Source of the DNA: Verrucomicrobiota bacterium
GTDB lineage: Bacteria > Verrucomicrobiota > Verrucomicrobiae > Limisphaerales > UBA11358
Direction of reading: 5' to 3'
NCBI GenBank assembly: GCA_014860005.1
Contig: JACZKP010000069.1
Coordinates: 28,691 to 92,690 of the forward strand
DNA: 64,000 bases
Positions 17,157-24,890 of this stretch are shown here, one piece after another; positions within the stretch are counted from its first letter, which is position 1; each line of letters starts with the position of its first letter. The notes below the pieces were generated by a model that searched no databases, was not told where the DNA came from, and saw only the letters and a program-made list of their open reading frames with translations. A program made the translations under genes and the position numbers.

Positions 17157-18567
17157 GCTTGTCCTCATCCCTATCCTTGGCGCCGTCCTCACCGGCTGCG
17201 CCGTCGGCCCCAACTACCAACCACCGACCACCGCGACGCCGGCCACATTTGGCCGGGCGGCCACCAATCAGTTTGCGCCCGCCAACCCTGAGGCTCATTG
17301 GTGGGCAATGTTCGCGGATCCGACCTTGAACGAGTTGATCGCGCGCGCGGCGAAAAAGAATCACGACGTGAAGATTGCGGAAGCTCACTTGAACGAAGCG
17401 CGCGCGCTCCGCCGCGGGGCGCTTTGGGCCTTCGCCCCGCAGGGGGGAGTTTCAGGAAGATTCCAGCGCCGACAACTGGCGCTCCCCGAAGTGGCGGGCG
17501 CGAATCTCCCCTCGCGCCTCGGGAACACCTGGTCCACCGGCTTCGATGCCACCTGGGAAATTGACCTCTTCGGTCGGTTGCGGCGGTCAGCGGAAGCCGC
17601 TTCGGCCGAAGTGGGCGTAACAGGCGCACAACTCCGCGATGTGCAAGTGGCGCTACTGGCAGAAGTGGCGGCCAATTATTTCGGCCTCCAGGGCGCCCGC
17701 GATACGGTCGGACTCTTGCGACAACAACGGGAGTTGCTCGAACGCAGTTTGAACACCACGCAACTCCGCGTGGCCGCCGGCCGGGGCAGCGCCCTCGACA
17801 CGGCGCGGGCGCAGGCGTTGCTGAAGGAAACGGAAGCCGCCGTGCCGCTGGCCGAACGCGAGGAAGCGCAGCATTTGCACCGGCTGGCCGTTTTGCTGGG
17901 GGAGCAGCCGGGTACATTCTCGTTGGCATTTGGTCCGCGTGAGACGGTCCAACCCGCCCGCCAGATTGCGATCGGGACCCCAGCGGAACTGCTGCGGCGC
18001 CGGCCCGACGTTTCTGCGGCGGAACGACAACTCGCTGCCGCCACCGCGCGGCTGGGCGTTCGCACGGCGGAGATGTTTCCCGAAGTCAGTGTCAGTGGAT
18101 TCATCCGCTTGATCGGTAGCGAGGGGGTCAGCTTGGGTTCGGCGGCCAGTCAGGCGTGGGGAGTCGCGCCAACTGCGACGTGGCATGTGCTCAGTCTGGG
18201 AAGGTTGAACGCCGTTCGCAACGCCAGTCGGTTCCAAGTCAATGCGGCGGTTGACCACTACGAGCAAACCGTGCTCCGCGCCTTGGAGGACATGGAAAAC
18301 TCATTGCTGCGTTATCGCACGGCCGATGAACGGTTGCGGCTGCTCGGCGAGCGGCAGTCGGCGGCGGACCGCGCCCACCGCATCGCCCAGGACCAATACC
18401 AGGCCGGGGCCATCAGCTCCCTCGAAGCAACCGACGCCGAACGGACCGCCCTCGCGGCGGCCCGCGAAACCACGGTTGCCGCCACAGAGCATCGACTCGC
18501 CGTGGTGGCCGTTTACAAAGCGCTCGGTGGTGGATGGAATGATGAACAACTTTGGGCCCGCAAATGA
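17149..18567 (+). CDS. Outer-membrane efflux lipoprotein, NodT/OprM family
   Basis: A 472-residue TolC-type channel subunit with a lipobox (VLTGC, Cys17) followed by AVGPNYQPP, the standard OprM/NodT start. Two TolC-type alpha/beta repeats follow, with ELLRRRPDVSAAERQLAAA in the second half. It completes the adaptor-permease-channel operon begun at 12580. The length is typical. It ends 37 bp before the 3' end of the convergent sigma factor gene. Confidence 0.94.
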   Translation: MYKLVLIPILGAVLTGCAVGPNYQPPTTATPATFGRAATNQFAPANPEAHWWAMFADPTLNELIARAAKKNHDVKIAEAHLNEARALRRGALWAFAPQGGVSGRFQRRQLALPEVAGANLPSRLGNTWSTGFDATWEIDLFGRLRRSAEAASAEVGVTGAQLRDVQVALLAEVAANYFGLQGARDTVGLLRQQRELLERSLNTTQLRVAAGRGSALDTARAQALLKETEAAVPLAEREEAQHLHRLAVLLGEQPGTFSLAFGPRETVQPARQIAIGTPAELLRRRPDVSAAERQLAAATARLGVRTAEMFPEVSVSGFIRLIGSEGVSLGSAASQAWGVAPTATWHVLSLGRLNAVRNASRFQVNAAVDHYEQTVLRALEDMENSLLRYRTADERLRLLGERQSAADRAHRIAQDQYQAGAISSLEATDAERTALAAARETTVAATEHRLAVVAVYKALGGGWNDEQLWARK

Positions 18568-18604
18568 GCGGCACTGCGCGCACTCCCAAAATGCCGCCGA
18601 TGAA

Positions 18605-19156
18605 TCAGTGGCAATGCGCCGCTTCACCGGACTCGCCGCACGTGCAATCCAGACAGCCATGTTTGCTGCAGGCGCGGCAGTTTTGGGCGAGGATTTCCCG
18701 CAAATGCTTCCGGGCGCGATGCAGGCGGACGGTGAGGTTGTTTTTCGTCACGCCGAGCTGGGCGGCAACGTCCGCAATCTCTTTGCCCTCCAGATCAATT
18801 TGTTGCAGGAGTTCGCGATATTGCTCGGGCACCGCGGGCAGCAGCCGCTTGAAACACTGGCAGAGCAGGCGTTCGTCGGCAGCGGTGGGCGCGTCCGGAA
18901 GTTCGTCCGCAAATCGTTCCAAGGCCCGACTGCGCACATCCCTGCGCCGGTAGAGATCAATGATGGAACGGCGCAAGATCCGGTAGAACCAGGCCACTGT
19001 GTCCTCCTCGTCCACCGGCTTTCGGTCTGCCGCCAACGCCTTTACAAGACTTTCTTGCACGAGATCCTCGGCCAGATGCGTGTCGCCGATGCGTTTGCGC
19101 GCGAATCCAATGAAAGTCTGCAGATTCTTCAAGAGGGAATCTTCGACGTGATGCAT
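18605..19156 (-). CDS. CorE-like ECF sigma factor with Cys-rich tail (copy 2)
   Basis: A 183-residue paralogue of the sigma factor at 9968-10519, co-linear over the whole length. It keeps the same linker CxC (Cys99, Cys101) and the same tail cysteines (160, 163, 168, 171, 173, 182). Region 2 contains DLYRRRDVRSRA and region 4 LGVTKNNLTVRLHRARKHLRE. Two His of copy 1 are replaced or shifted in the tail, which could change metal preference. It is divergent from the copper ATPase gene and convergent with the RND operon. By analogy with CorE/CorE2 of Myxococcus, the two copies may answer different metals or redox states; this is inference. Confidence 0.9.
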   Translation of the reverse strand: MHHVEDSLLKNLQTFIGFARKRIGDTHLAEDLVQESLVKALAADRKPVDEEDTVAWFYRILRRSIIDLYRRRDVRSRALERFADELPDAPTAADERLLCQCFKRLLPAVPEQYRELLQQIDLEGKEIADVAAQLGVTKNNLTVRLHRARKHLREILAQNCRACSKHGCLDCTCGESGEAAHCH

Positions 19157-19447
19157 GAGGTCATCTTAGGCGTGGCGTTTCCGGCGGGCAAGTTTAACGA
19201 GCAATTTGCCGTGTAATGGAATAATCATTGACGGTTGGTGGAACTGGAGTAGCACTGGTGAGGCCCTCCGCGCCTCCCGAATCTCCAGACCGAGCCACGA
19301 AGCTGAGCACGGACTTGAGCGTTGTTATCATGGCCGGATCGCTTTGTTTCAATAACTTACGTGGACGGTGTAATAGAAATGACGGGTCTGCGTTTCCAGA
19401 GGTAAGAGAAGCACAAAAAGCTTCGACAACGAATAAAAGCACAGCCC
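19157..19447. promoter_or_regulatory. Divergent promoter region between sigma factor 2 and copA
   Basis: This 291 bp spacer must serve both directions. GTGTAATG occurs at 19211-19218 and the related GTGTAATA at 19368-19375, both in the copA direction. They may be parts of metal-sigma promoters, but the upstream -35 elements do not line up convincingly. Confidence 0.4.
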
Positions 19448-22042
19448 ATGAAAACTGATCCAATCTGCGGAATGACGGTGGACGAAACGACGGCGCTCCG
19501 TGCCGAGCGCGAGGGTGAGACGTTCTACTTTTGCAGCGAGCACTGCCGGAAGAAGTTCCTTTCGCAAAGCACGCCTGCCACAACGGACGGCGGTTGTTGC
19601 GGTGGAACGAAGGCCAAACCGTCCGATGCATCCGGGGATTGCTGCGGCGGCAAAGATGAGCACGACGACCACGTCAGCCACGAACACAAGCATGGGGCAA
19701 AGGAACATTCCTGCTGCAGCGGGAAGGTGAGTGGTGAAGCTCACACTCACGCGCACCACGACCATTCTCATCACGATCACGACCATGCCGCGGTAACGCC
19801 TTCCGCCGCAGCGAAATACTTTTGCCCGATGTGTCCCGGAGTGGAATCCGACAAGCCGGGTGATTGTCCGAAATGCGGCATGGCGTTGGAACGTAATCCC
19901 GCGTGGAAACCCGCAGCGAAAACCATCTACACCTGCCCGATGCATCCCGAGATCGAACAGGATCATCCCGGGGATTGCCCGAAGTGCGGCATGGCGCTCG
20001 AACCCAAAACCGTCGTCGCCGAAAGTGATGTTGAAGAGGACAACTCCGAATTGCGCGACATGACGCGCCGCTTTTGGATCGGCGGGGCTTTGGCATTGCC
20101 CGTTTTCCTCGTGGCGATGGCCCATCTCGTGCCGGCCTGGCGACATGCGGAATGGGCGGCTGGCGACGTTTCGCGCTGGGGACAATTTTTGCTGAGCACG
20201 CCGGTGGTGCTGTGGGCCGGCTGGCCGTTCTTTGTGCGCGGTTGGCGTTCTTTGCGGAATCGGAGTCTGAACATGTTTACGTTGATCGCCATCGGTGTTG
20301 GCGCGGCCTATGTCTTCAGCGCAGTTGCAATGTTCTTCCCGCAAGTGTTTCCGGCCGGCTCGGGACATGGCGGCAAACCCGCACTCTATTTTGAAGCCGC
20401 GGCCGTCATCACCGTGCTGGTGTTGCTCGGTCAGATGCTCGAACTCCGCGCCCGCCAACGCACCAGCGGCGCCATAAAAGCCTTGCTCGGTTTGGCGCCA
20501 AAAACCGCGCGTCGGGTCACGCCCGCAGGCGATGAGGAGGTTTCGTTGGATGTTGTGCAACCGGGCGACCAACTCCGCGTGCGTCCCGGCGAGAAGATTC
20601 CCGTGGATGGCGAAGTCGTGGAAGGCCGCACGTCCGTGGATGAATCCATGCTCACTGGCGAACCGCTGCCAGTGGAGAAAACGGTCGGAGCGAAAGTTTC
20701 CGGCGGCACGGTGAACACCACCGGCGGGATGATAATGCGGGCCGAACGCGTCGGCAGCGAAACGCTGCTGGCGCAGATCGTGAACCTCGTGGCGCAGGCG
20801 CAGCGAAGTCGCGCACCGATTCAAGCTCTGGCCGACAAGGTCGCGGCGTGGTTTGTGCCCGCCGTGCTCGTAATTTCCGCACTCACATTTGCCGCGTGGA
20901 TGATTTGGGGACCAGAACCGCGCCTCGCCTATGCGATTACCAACGCCGTGGCGGTTCTCATCATTGCGTGTCCCTGCGCGCTCGGATTGGCTACGCCCAT
21001 GAGTGTGATGGTCGGCATTGGCCGCGGCGCGCAAATCGGAGTGCTCATTCGCAACGCCGAAGCTATTGAGAAGCTGGCTCAACTGAACACGCTGGCGGTG
21101 GACAAAACAGGCACGCTCACGGAAGGCAAACCGAAGCTCGTGCAAATTTTGCCGGTGAATGGATTCTCCGATACGGATCTCCTGCGACTCGCCGCATCAT
21201 TGGAGCAGAGCAGTGAACATCCGCTGGCTCACGCGGTCGTGATGGCCGCTCGTGAACGACAGCTTCCGCTTGAAAGTGCTGTTGATTTTCAATCCACCAC
21301 CGCCGGCGGCGTGACCGGCACCATCGGCGGATGTTTGGTGGCGGTTGGAAAAGCGGATTTCCTGCGCGACATCGGAGTGGCCGAAATCAGTGCGCTTGAA
21401 TCACTGGCCGCCCCGCATCAAGCCGAAGGGGCCACCGCGATTCTGGTCGCCATCGCGGGCCGCCCGGCGGGAGTCCTGACGATCGCCGATCCCGTGAAAG
21501 CCACGACGCCGGAAGCGCTGGCGGAATTGCGCAAGCTTGGCGTGCAGGTGCTCATGCTCACCGGCGACAATCCGCGCACGGCCGAAGCCGTCGCCCGCAA
21601 GCTCGGTATTCAAGACTTTCAGGCTGGCGTCACGCCGCACGACAAACACGAGAAGGTAAAAGCCCTCAAAGCAGCGGGCCGGATTGTCGGCATGGCGGGC
21701 GACGGCATCAATGACGCCCCCGCACTCGCGGCGGCGGATGTCGGTATCGCCATGGGCACCGGGACGGACATTGCCATGGAAAGCGCCGGCGTCACGCTGG
21801 TGAAGGGTGATCTCATGGGCATCGTTCGCGCGATCCGACTGGGCCGGGCGATGATGCGAAACATCCGCCAGAACTTGGTGTTTGCCTTCGGCTACAATGC
21901 GCTCGGAATTCCGGTCGCCGCGGGCGTGCTCTATCCATTTTTCGGCGCGCTGCTCAGTCCCATCATTGCTGGCGCGGCCATGAGCTTGAGTTCTGTCTCG
22001 GTCATCGGCAATGCCCTCCGGCTGCGAAAGGCAAAGCTATGA
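19448..22042 (+). CDS. copA: Cu+-exporting P1B-type ATPase with YHS, His-rich and double HMBD N-terminus
   Basis: An 864-residue copper pump. The first 170 residues are a chain of metal modules: a YHS domain (about 1-40), CCGG/DCCGG clusters, a His/Asp-rich stretch (about 68-115) and two heavy-metal-binding domains (CPMCPG...CPKCGMALE and CPMHPE...CPKCGMALE). The catalytic core follows, with TGEP, the membrane CPC motif ([11 protein letters not shown]), DKTGT (phosphorylated Asp), SEHPLAH and GDGINDAP. The final segment with [16 protein letters not shown] fits the Cu+ (P1B-1) type. No classical ferredoxin-like HMA domain is present. It is divergent from sigma factor 2. Confidence 0.95.
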   Translation: MKTDPICGMTVDETTALRAEREGETFYFCSEHCRKKFLSQSTPATTDGGCCGGTKAKPSDASGDCCGGKDEHDDHVSHEHKHGAKEHSCCSGKVSGEAHTHAHHDHSHHDHDHAAVTPSAAAKYFCPMCPGVESDKPGDCPKCGMALERNPAWKPAAKTIYTCPMHPEIEQDHPGDCPKCGMALEPKTVVAESDVEEDNSELRDMTRRFWIGGALALPVFLVAMAHLVPAWRHAEWAAGDVSRWGQFLLSTPVVLWAGWPFFVRGWRSLRNRSLNMFTLIAIGVGAAYVFSAVAMFFPQVFPAGSGHGGKPALYFEAAAVITVLVLLGQMLELRARQRTSGAIKALLGLAPKTARRVTPAGDEEVSLDVVQPGDQLRVRPGEKIPVDGEVVEGRTSVDESMLTGEPLPVEKTVGAKVSGGTVNTTGGMIMRAERVGSETLLAQIVNLVAQAQRSRAPIQALADKVAAWFVPAVLVISALTFAAWMIWGPEPRLAYAITNAVAVLIIACPCALGLATPMSVMVGIGRGAQIGVLIRNAEAIEKLAQLNTLAVDKTGTLTEGKPKLVQILPVNGFSDTDLLRLAASLEQSSEHPLAHAVVMAARERQLPLESAVDFQSTTAGGVTGTIGGCLVAVGKADFLRDIGVAEISALESLAAPHQAEGATAILVAIAGRPAGVLTIADPVKATTPEALAELRKLGVQVLMLTGDNPRTAEAVARKLGIQDFQAGVTPHDKHEKVKALKAAGRIVGMAGDGINDAPALAAADVGIAMGTGTDIAMESAGVTLVKGDLMGIVRAIRLGRAMMRNIRQNLVFAFGYNALGIPVAAGVLYPFFGALLSPIIAGAAMSLSSVSVIGNALRLRKAKL

Positions 22043-22251
22043 AGCACCTGCTTTGCTCTCGCGGAAAATGCTTATCTCGCGGCTGTTCAGGCTGGTGCAT
22101 ATTGTGCATGAAATTTCCTGATTGCCAGCGCCCGGCAATGGGGCGAAGATTTTTGCGGGATTTGGGCCGGACCGGGGTATGACAGGGGTGAGGCGCGGAA
22201 TGAAGCGCTCCATCGAATTGAAGATTAAAAATTAACAAGCACATCAAACAC

Positions 22252-22578
22252 ATGAAAAACATTACCAAGTTCATCTGCCTGACTTTAGGGGCCGCACTCA
22301 TCGCCACCGCCTCGGTGGCGCAGGCGGAATCCAAACCAATCGCCGACAAGGCCAAACCTGAAGCGAAGGCCAAGGCTTATCCCCTCGACACCTGTATCGT
22401 TTCCGATGAAAAGCTCGGCGCCGACCCGGCCATGAAAACCTTTGTATTCACCCATGCAGGTCAGGAAATCAAACTGTGCTGCAAGTCCTGCCAAAAGACG
22501 TTTAACAAGCACACCGCCAAGTATCTCAAGAAACTTGCAGCCGCCGAAAAAGCCAAAAAGTCCGGCGACAAGAAGTGA
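22252..22578 (+). CDS. Small exported Cys protein (TRASH/YHS-like), copy 1
   Basis: A 108-residue protein with a Sec signal (about 1-24, ending AQA). The core is YPLDTCIVSDEKLG followed by GQEIKLCCKSCQKTF, a Cys arrangement like TRASH/YHS metal-binding domains. The C-terminus is Lys-rich. A paralogue with the same core lies at 31624-31905, so the pair brackets the Cus-type pump genes. A periplasmic metal chaperone or buffer role is an inference from the cysteines and the position. Confidence 0.75.
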   Translation: MKNITKFICLTLGAALIATASVAQAESKPIADKAKPEAKAKAYPLDTCIVSDEKLGADPAMKTFVFTHAGQEIKLCCKSCQKTFNKHTAKYLKKLAAAEKAKKSGDKK

Positions 22579-22634
22579 CGTGTGAATGCCAAGCGCGGAT
22601 TTGCCGCGCGAAGCAACTCCATTAGATTATCACC

Positions 22635-22988
22635 ATGAAACGGGCAGCCGCCTTTATCCTCAGCCTGACAGTGATCTGGCTCCAGATGATGGCGTCTGCC
22701 CAAACGCTTTCCGGGGCGCACGCTTCCGGGGTCGAGCCGAAATGCGACTGTTGTGTGCAGAAAGAAGTTTGCCGCTGCTGCTGCGTCGCGCCAGTTGAAC
22801 CAGACGCCAAACCGCTCCCCGCGGTTCCGGTAGTCCCGAGTGCGACCTTTGATGTTTCCCTCCTGTTGCCCAAGCAAGTCGCTTGGCTGCTACCTGTGAG
22901 TGCGCCGGCAATTGTTTCTTCCGCTGACAGTTCTTTCTTGTCTCCCGCCGTGCCGCTGTTCACGCGACATTGCGCCTTGCTGATCTGA
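22635..22988 (+). CDS. Hypothetical exported Cys-rich protein
   Basis: A 117-residue protein with an N-terminal export signal (about 1-22). It has a dense cysteine block (CDCCVQKEVCRCCCV, about residues 36-50) and a hydrophobic C-terminal half ending in PLFTRHCALLI. I do not recognise a family. Its place between the small Cys protein and the TolC-like gene suggests a metal-binding accessory of the Cus-type pump. The general layout (metal-binding N-terminal part, short conserved tail) resembles the frameshifted protein at 10771. Confidence 0.65.
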   Translation: MKRAAAFILSLTVIWLQMMASAQTLSGAHASGVEPKCDCCVQKEVCRCCCVAPVEPDAKPLPAVPVVPSATFDVSLLLPKQVAWLLPVSAPAIVSSADSSFLSPAVPLFTRHCALLI

Positions 22989-23076
22989 TTCTTTCCCTGT
23001 AACGCCTGCAGTGTGTACCGCGCCGGTGCATTGCGTCCGTCCGTGTCGTTCGGCGCCGGAAGAAATCTAGATCCGC

Positions 23077-24582
23077 ATGAAAACAAAACTATTTTGCAGT
23101 CTGTTGGTGCTCGTGGCGTTGAACGCCGCGTTTGGAGCGCCGGTCTCCGACCCGGCGCGAAGTGAGCGCCTTGCGAACCACTTCGATTTGAAACACGGAG
23201 CATGGATGCTCCGTGAACCCGCGGGCAAGGATGCCCGCGTTACGCGCGTAGCGCAGGCATCCTTGCCTGCGGGTTCTGGTGGCATCTTGCCGCCAGTTTC
23301 TGAACCGACCTCACAACGAGCCGGGCCGGAGGCCGGCGCTCCACCGCTGCAACTCACGCCGGAATTGATCACGCAATTCGCCGAGGAGATGGCGACCAAT
23401 CATCCGAGTTTGCTCGCGGCCCGCGCCCGGACGAATGCCGCCGCTGCCAACGTCAAATCCGTCCGCACCTGGGAAGACCCGATGGCCACCGTCGGTGTCA
23501 TGGCGGCGGAACGCATGATGCGCATGGAGGATGGCGACATCGCGTATGGCGTCGAACAAAAACTGCCGTTGTTTGGCAAACCCGGGGCGATGCGCAAAAT
23601 GGCCGCCGCGGAACTCTCGGTGGAAGTCGCGGTTGAAGATTTGAAATTTCAAACGCTCCGCAGCGATCTGGCGAAAGCGCTGTTTCGCGCCGCGCTCGCT
23701 GACGAAATGCTGGTCATCGCGGAGCAGGACCTCGAATGGCTGGCCGTCACTACCAAAGTGGTTGAAGAAGGTTATCGCTCTGGCACGGCGCGACTCATGG
23801 ATGTGTTGACGCTGCAAAACGAGCAAAGCAAACGCGTCGAGCAGTTGCAGACCGACCGGGACAATCGCGCCCAGGCCTTGCTCGTGGTAAATCGTTTTTT
23901 GAATCGCGAGCTCGCCGCGCCGTGGCCGGCGCTCCAACTACCGGCGTTGGCCGACGAAATCCGGTTCAGCCCCAGCATCCTGGGTTACGCGATTGCTCAA
24001 GCGCCCGAGTTGCGCAAGATGCGCGAAGAATTCCGCATGACCGAAGCCGCCGTCAACGTCGCGCGCAAAGAACGCTGGCCCGAGGTGAGTGTTGGTTTTG
24101 AAAATCGCGTTTATGCGCGCGACAACGATCTGCGTTCCACCGACTTCATGGTCGGTTTCAACATTCCGCTGGGTAACAGTTCCAAATATCGCGCGGCGAT
24201 TCGACGTGAGGAGGAAAAGCGGCGGGCGGTCGAATTTGAAACTCGCAACATGGAGCAAGCCGTCCGTGAAGAAATCCACGGACTGTTTGTGAAAATCTCC
24301 GCCGCACGCCGGGAAGCGGTGCTGTATCGCGATCAAATCATCCCCCGCAGTGAACAGGCGCTTGCCAGTGCCCGGGCGATGTTTGAGTCTGGCGGCCTGT
24401 TGCGCGATGTGCTGGATGCGCGCCGCATGTTGCTCGAAGGAAAATTGATGTATGCCCGCGCTGTGGCCGAGCAATACGAAATGATTGCCGAACTCATCCT
24501 CTGCTGCGGCCTGGGCGATCTCGAAGCACTGCAAATGATTGGCGTTGGCTCTGATTCGCAAACTGAAACTCCCAAACCTTGA
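23077..24582 (+). CDS. Outer-membrane efflux protein, TolC/CusC type, with repeat-encoded segment
   Basis: A 501-residue TolC-family protein with a signal peptide (about 1-20). The alpha-hairpin repeats start near residue 95, with ANHPSLLAARARTNAA-like helices, EQKLPLFGKPG and VGFNIPLGNSSKYRA, as in metal-efflux channel proteins. Residues about 40-67 are encoded by repeat DNA (hairpins at 23194-23215 and 23215-23276) and look like filler between signal and domain. It is the probable outer-membrane partner of the CusB/CusA-like genes downstream. Confidence 0.88.
   Translation: MKTKLFCSLLVLVALNAAFGAPVSDPARSERLANHFDLKHGAWMLREPAGKDARVTRVAQASLPAGSGGILPPVSEPTSQRAGPEAGAPPLQLTPELITQFAEEMATNHPSLLAARARTNAAAANVKSVRTWEDPMATVGVMAAERMMRMEDGDIAYGVEQKLPLFGKPGAMRKMAAAELSVEVAVEDLKFQTLRSDLAKALFRAALADEMLVIAEQDLEWLAVTTKVVEEGYRSGTARLMDVLTLQNEQSKRVEQLQTDRDNRAQALLVVNRFLNRELAAPWPALQLPALADEIRFSPSILGYAIAQAPELRKMREEFRMTEAAVNVARKERWPEVSVGFENRVYARDNDLRSTDFMVGFNIPLGNSSKYRAAIRREEEKRRAVEFETRNMEQAVREEIHGLFVKISAARREAVLYRDQIIPRSEQALASARAMFESGGLLRDVLDARRMLLEGKLMYARAVAEQYEMIAELILCCGLGDLEALQMIGVGSDSQTETPKP
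23194..23276. repeat. Two adjoining hairpins inside the TolC-like gene
   Basis: The first hairpin has 9 bp arms CACGGAGCA/TGCTCCGTG (23194-23215). The second has 25 bp arms (23215-23239 and 23252-23276) that pair at 23 of 25 positions. Both are translated in frame. Confidence 0.85.
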
Positions 24583-24595
24583 ACTATTGAAACCT

Positions 24596-24883
24596 ATGAA
24601 ATTCATCGCCCGTTATCTCAATCTCATTGGACTACTCCTGCTCGCATCCTTCGTGACTGCGGCGGCGGGACTATATTTCCAGGTGCCGGAACGACTTCAA
24701 GCCAAGCGTGGCCAAGCGACCGTCGCCGCAGCGAAACAAGCGGACAATATGGCGCCGTCTGACGCTGGTTGTTGTGCGGCAAAAGCGCCTGCGCCCGAAC
24801 CACCACCCGCGGCGACTTGTCCACACTTGGCGGCGCAGGCAGCAAAGGAATCTTCCTGCTGCCCTCAGCCTGCGAACCCCTGA
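24596..24883 (+). CDS. Small membrane-anchored Cys/Pro/Ala-rich protein
   Basis: A 95-residue protein with one N-terminal membrane segment (about residues 8-27) and a low-complexity tail containing GCCAAKAP, ATCPHLA and SSCCPQP. The cysteine pairs suggest metal binding. It begins 13 bp after the TolC-like gene and ends 7 bp before the adaptor gene, so it is part of the operon. I do not recognise a family; a periplasmic metal-holding role is possible. Confidence 0.6.
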   Translation: MKFIARYLNLIGLLLLASFVTAAAGLYFQVPERLQAKRGQATVAAAKQADNMAPSDAGCCAAKAPAPEPPPAATCPHLAAQAAKESSCCPQPANP

Positions 24884-24890
24884 CACGAAT

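Noticed and set aside
19349..21145. Minus-strand frame of 598 residues opposite copA
   Set aside because: It is the complement of the copper ATPase; its His/Arg-rich composition is produced by the coding strand and no family motif is present.
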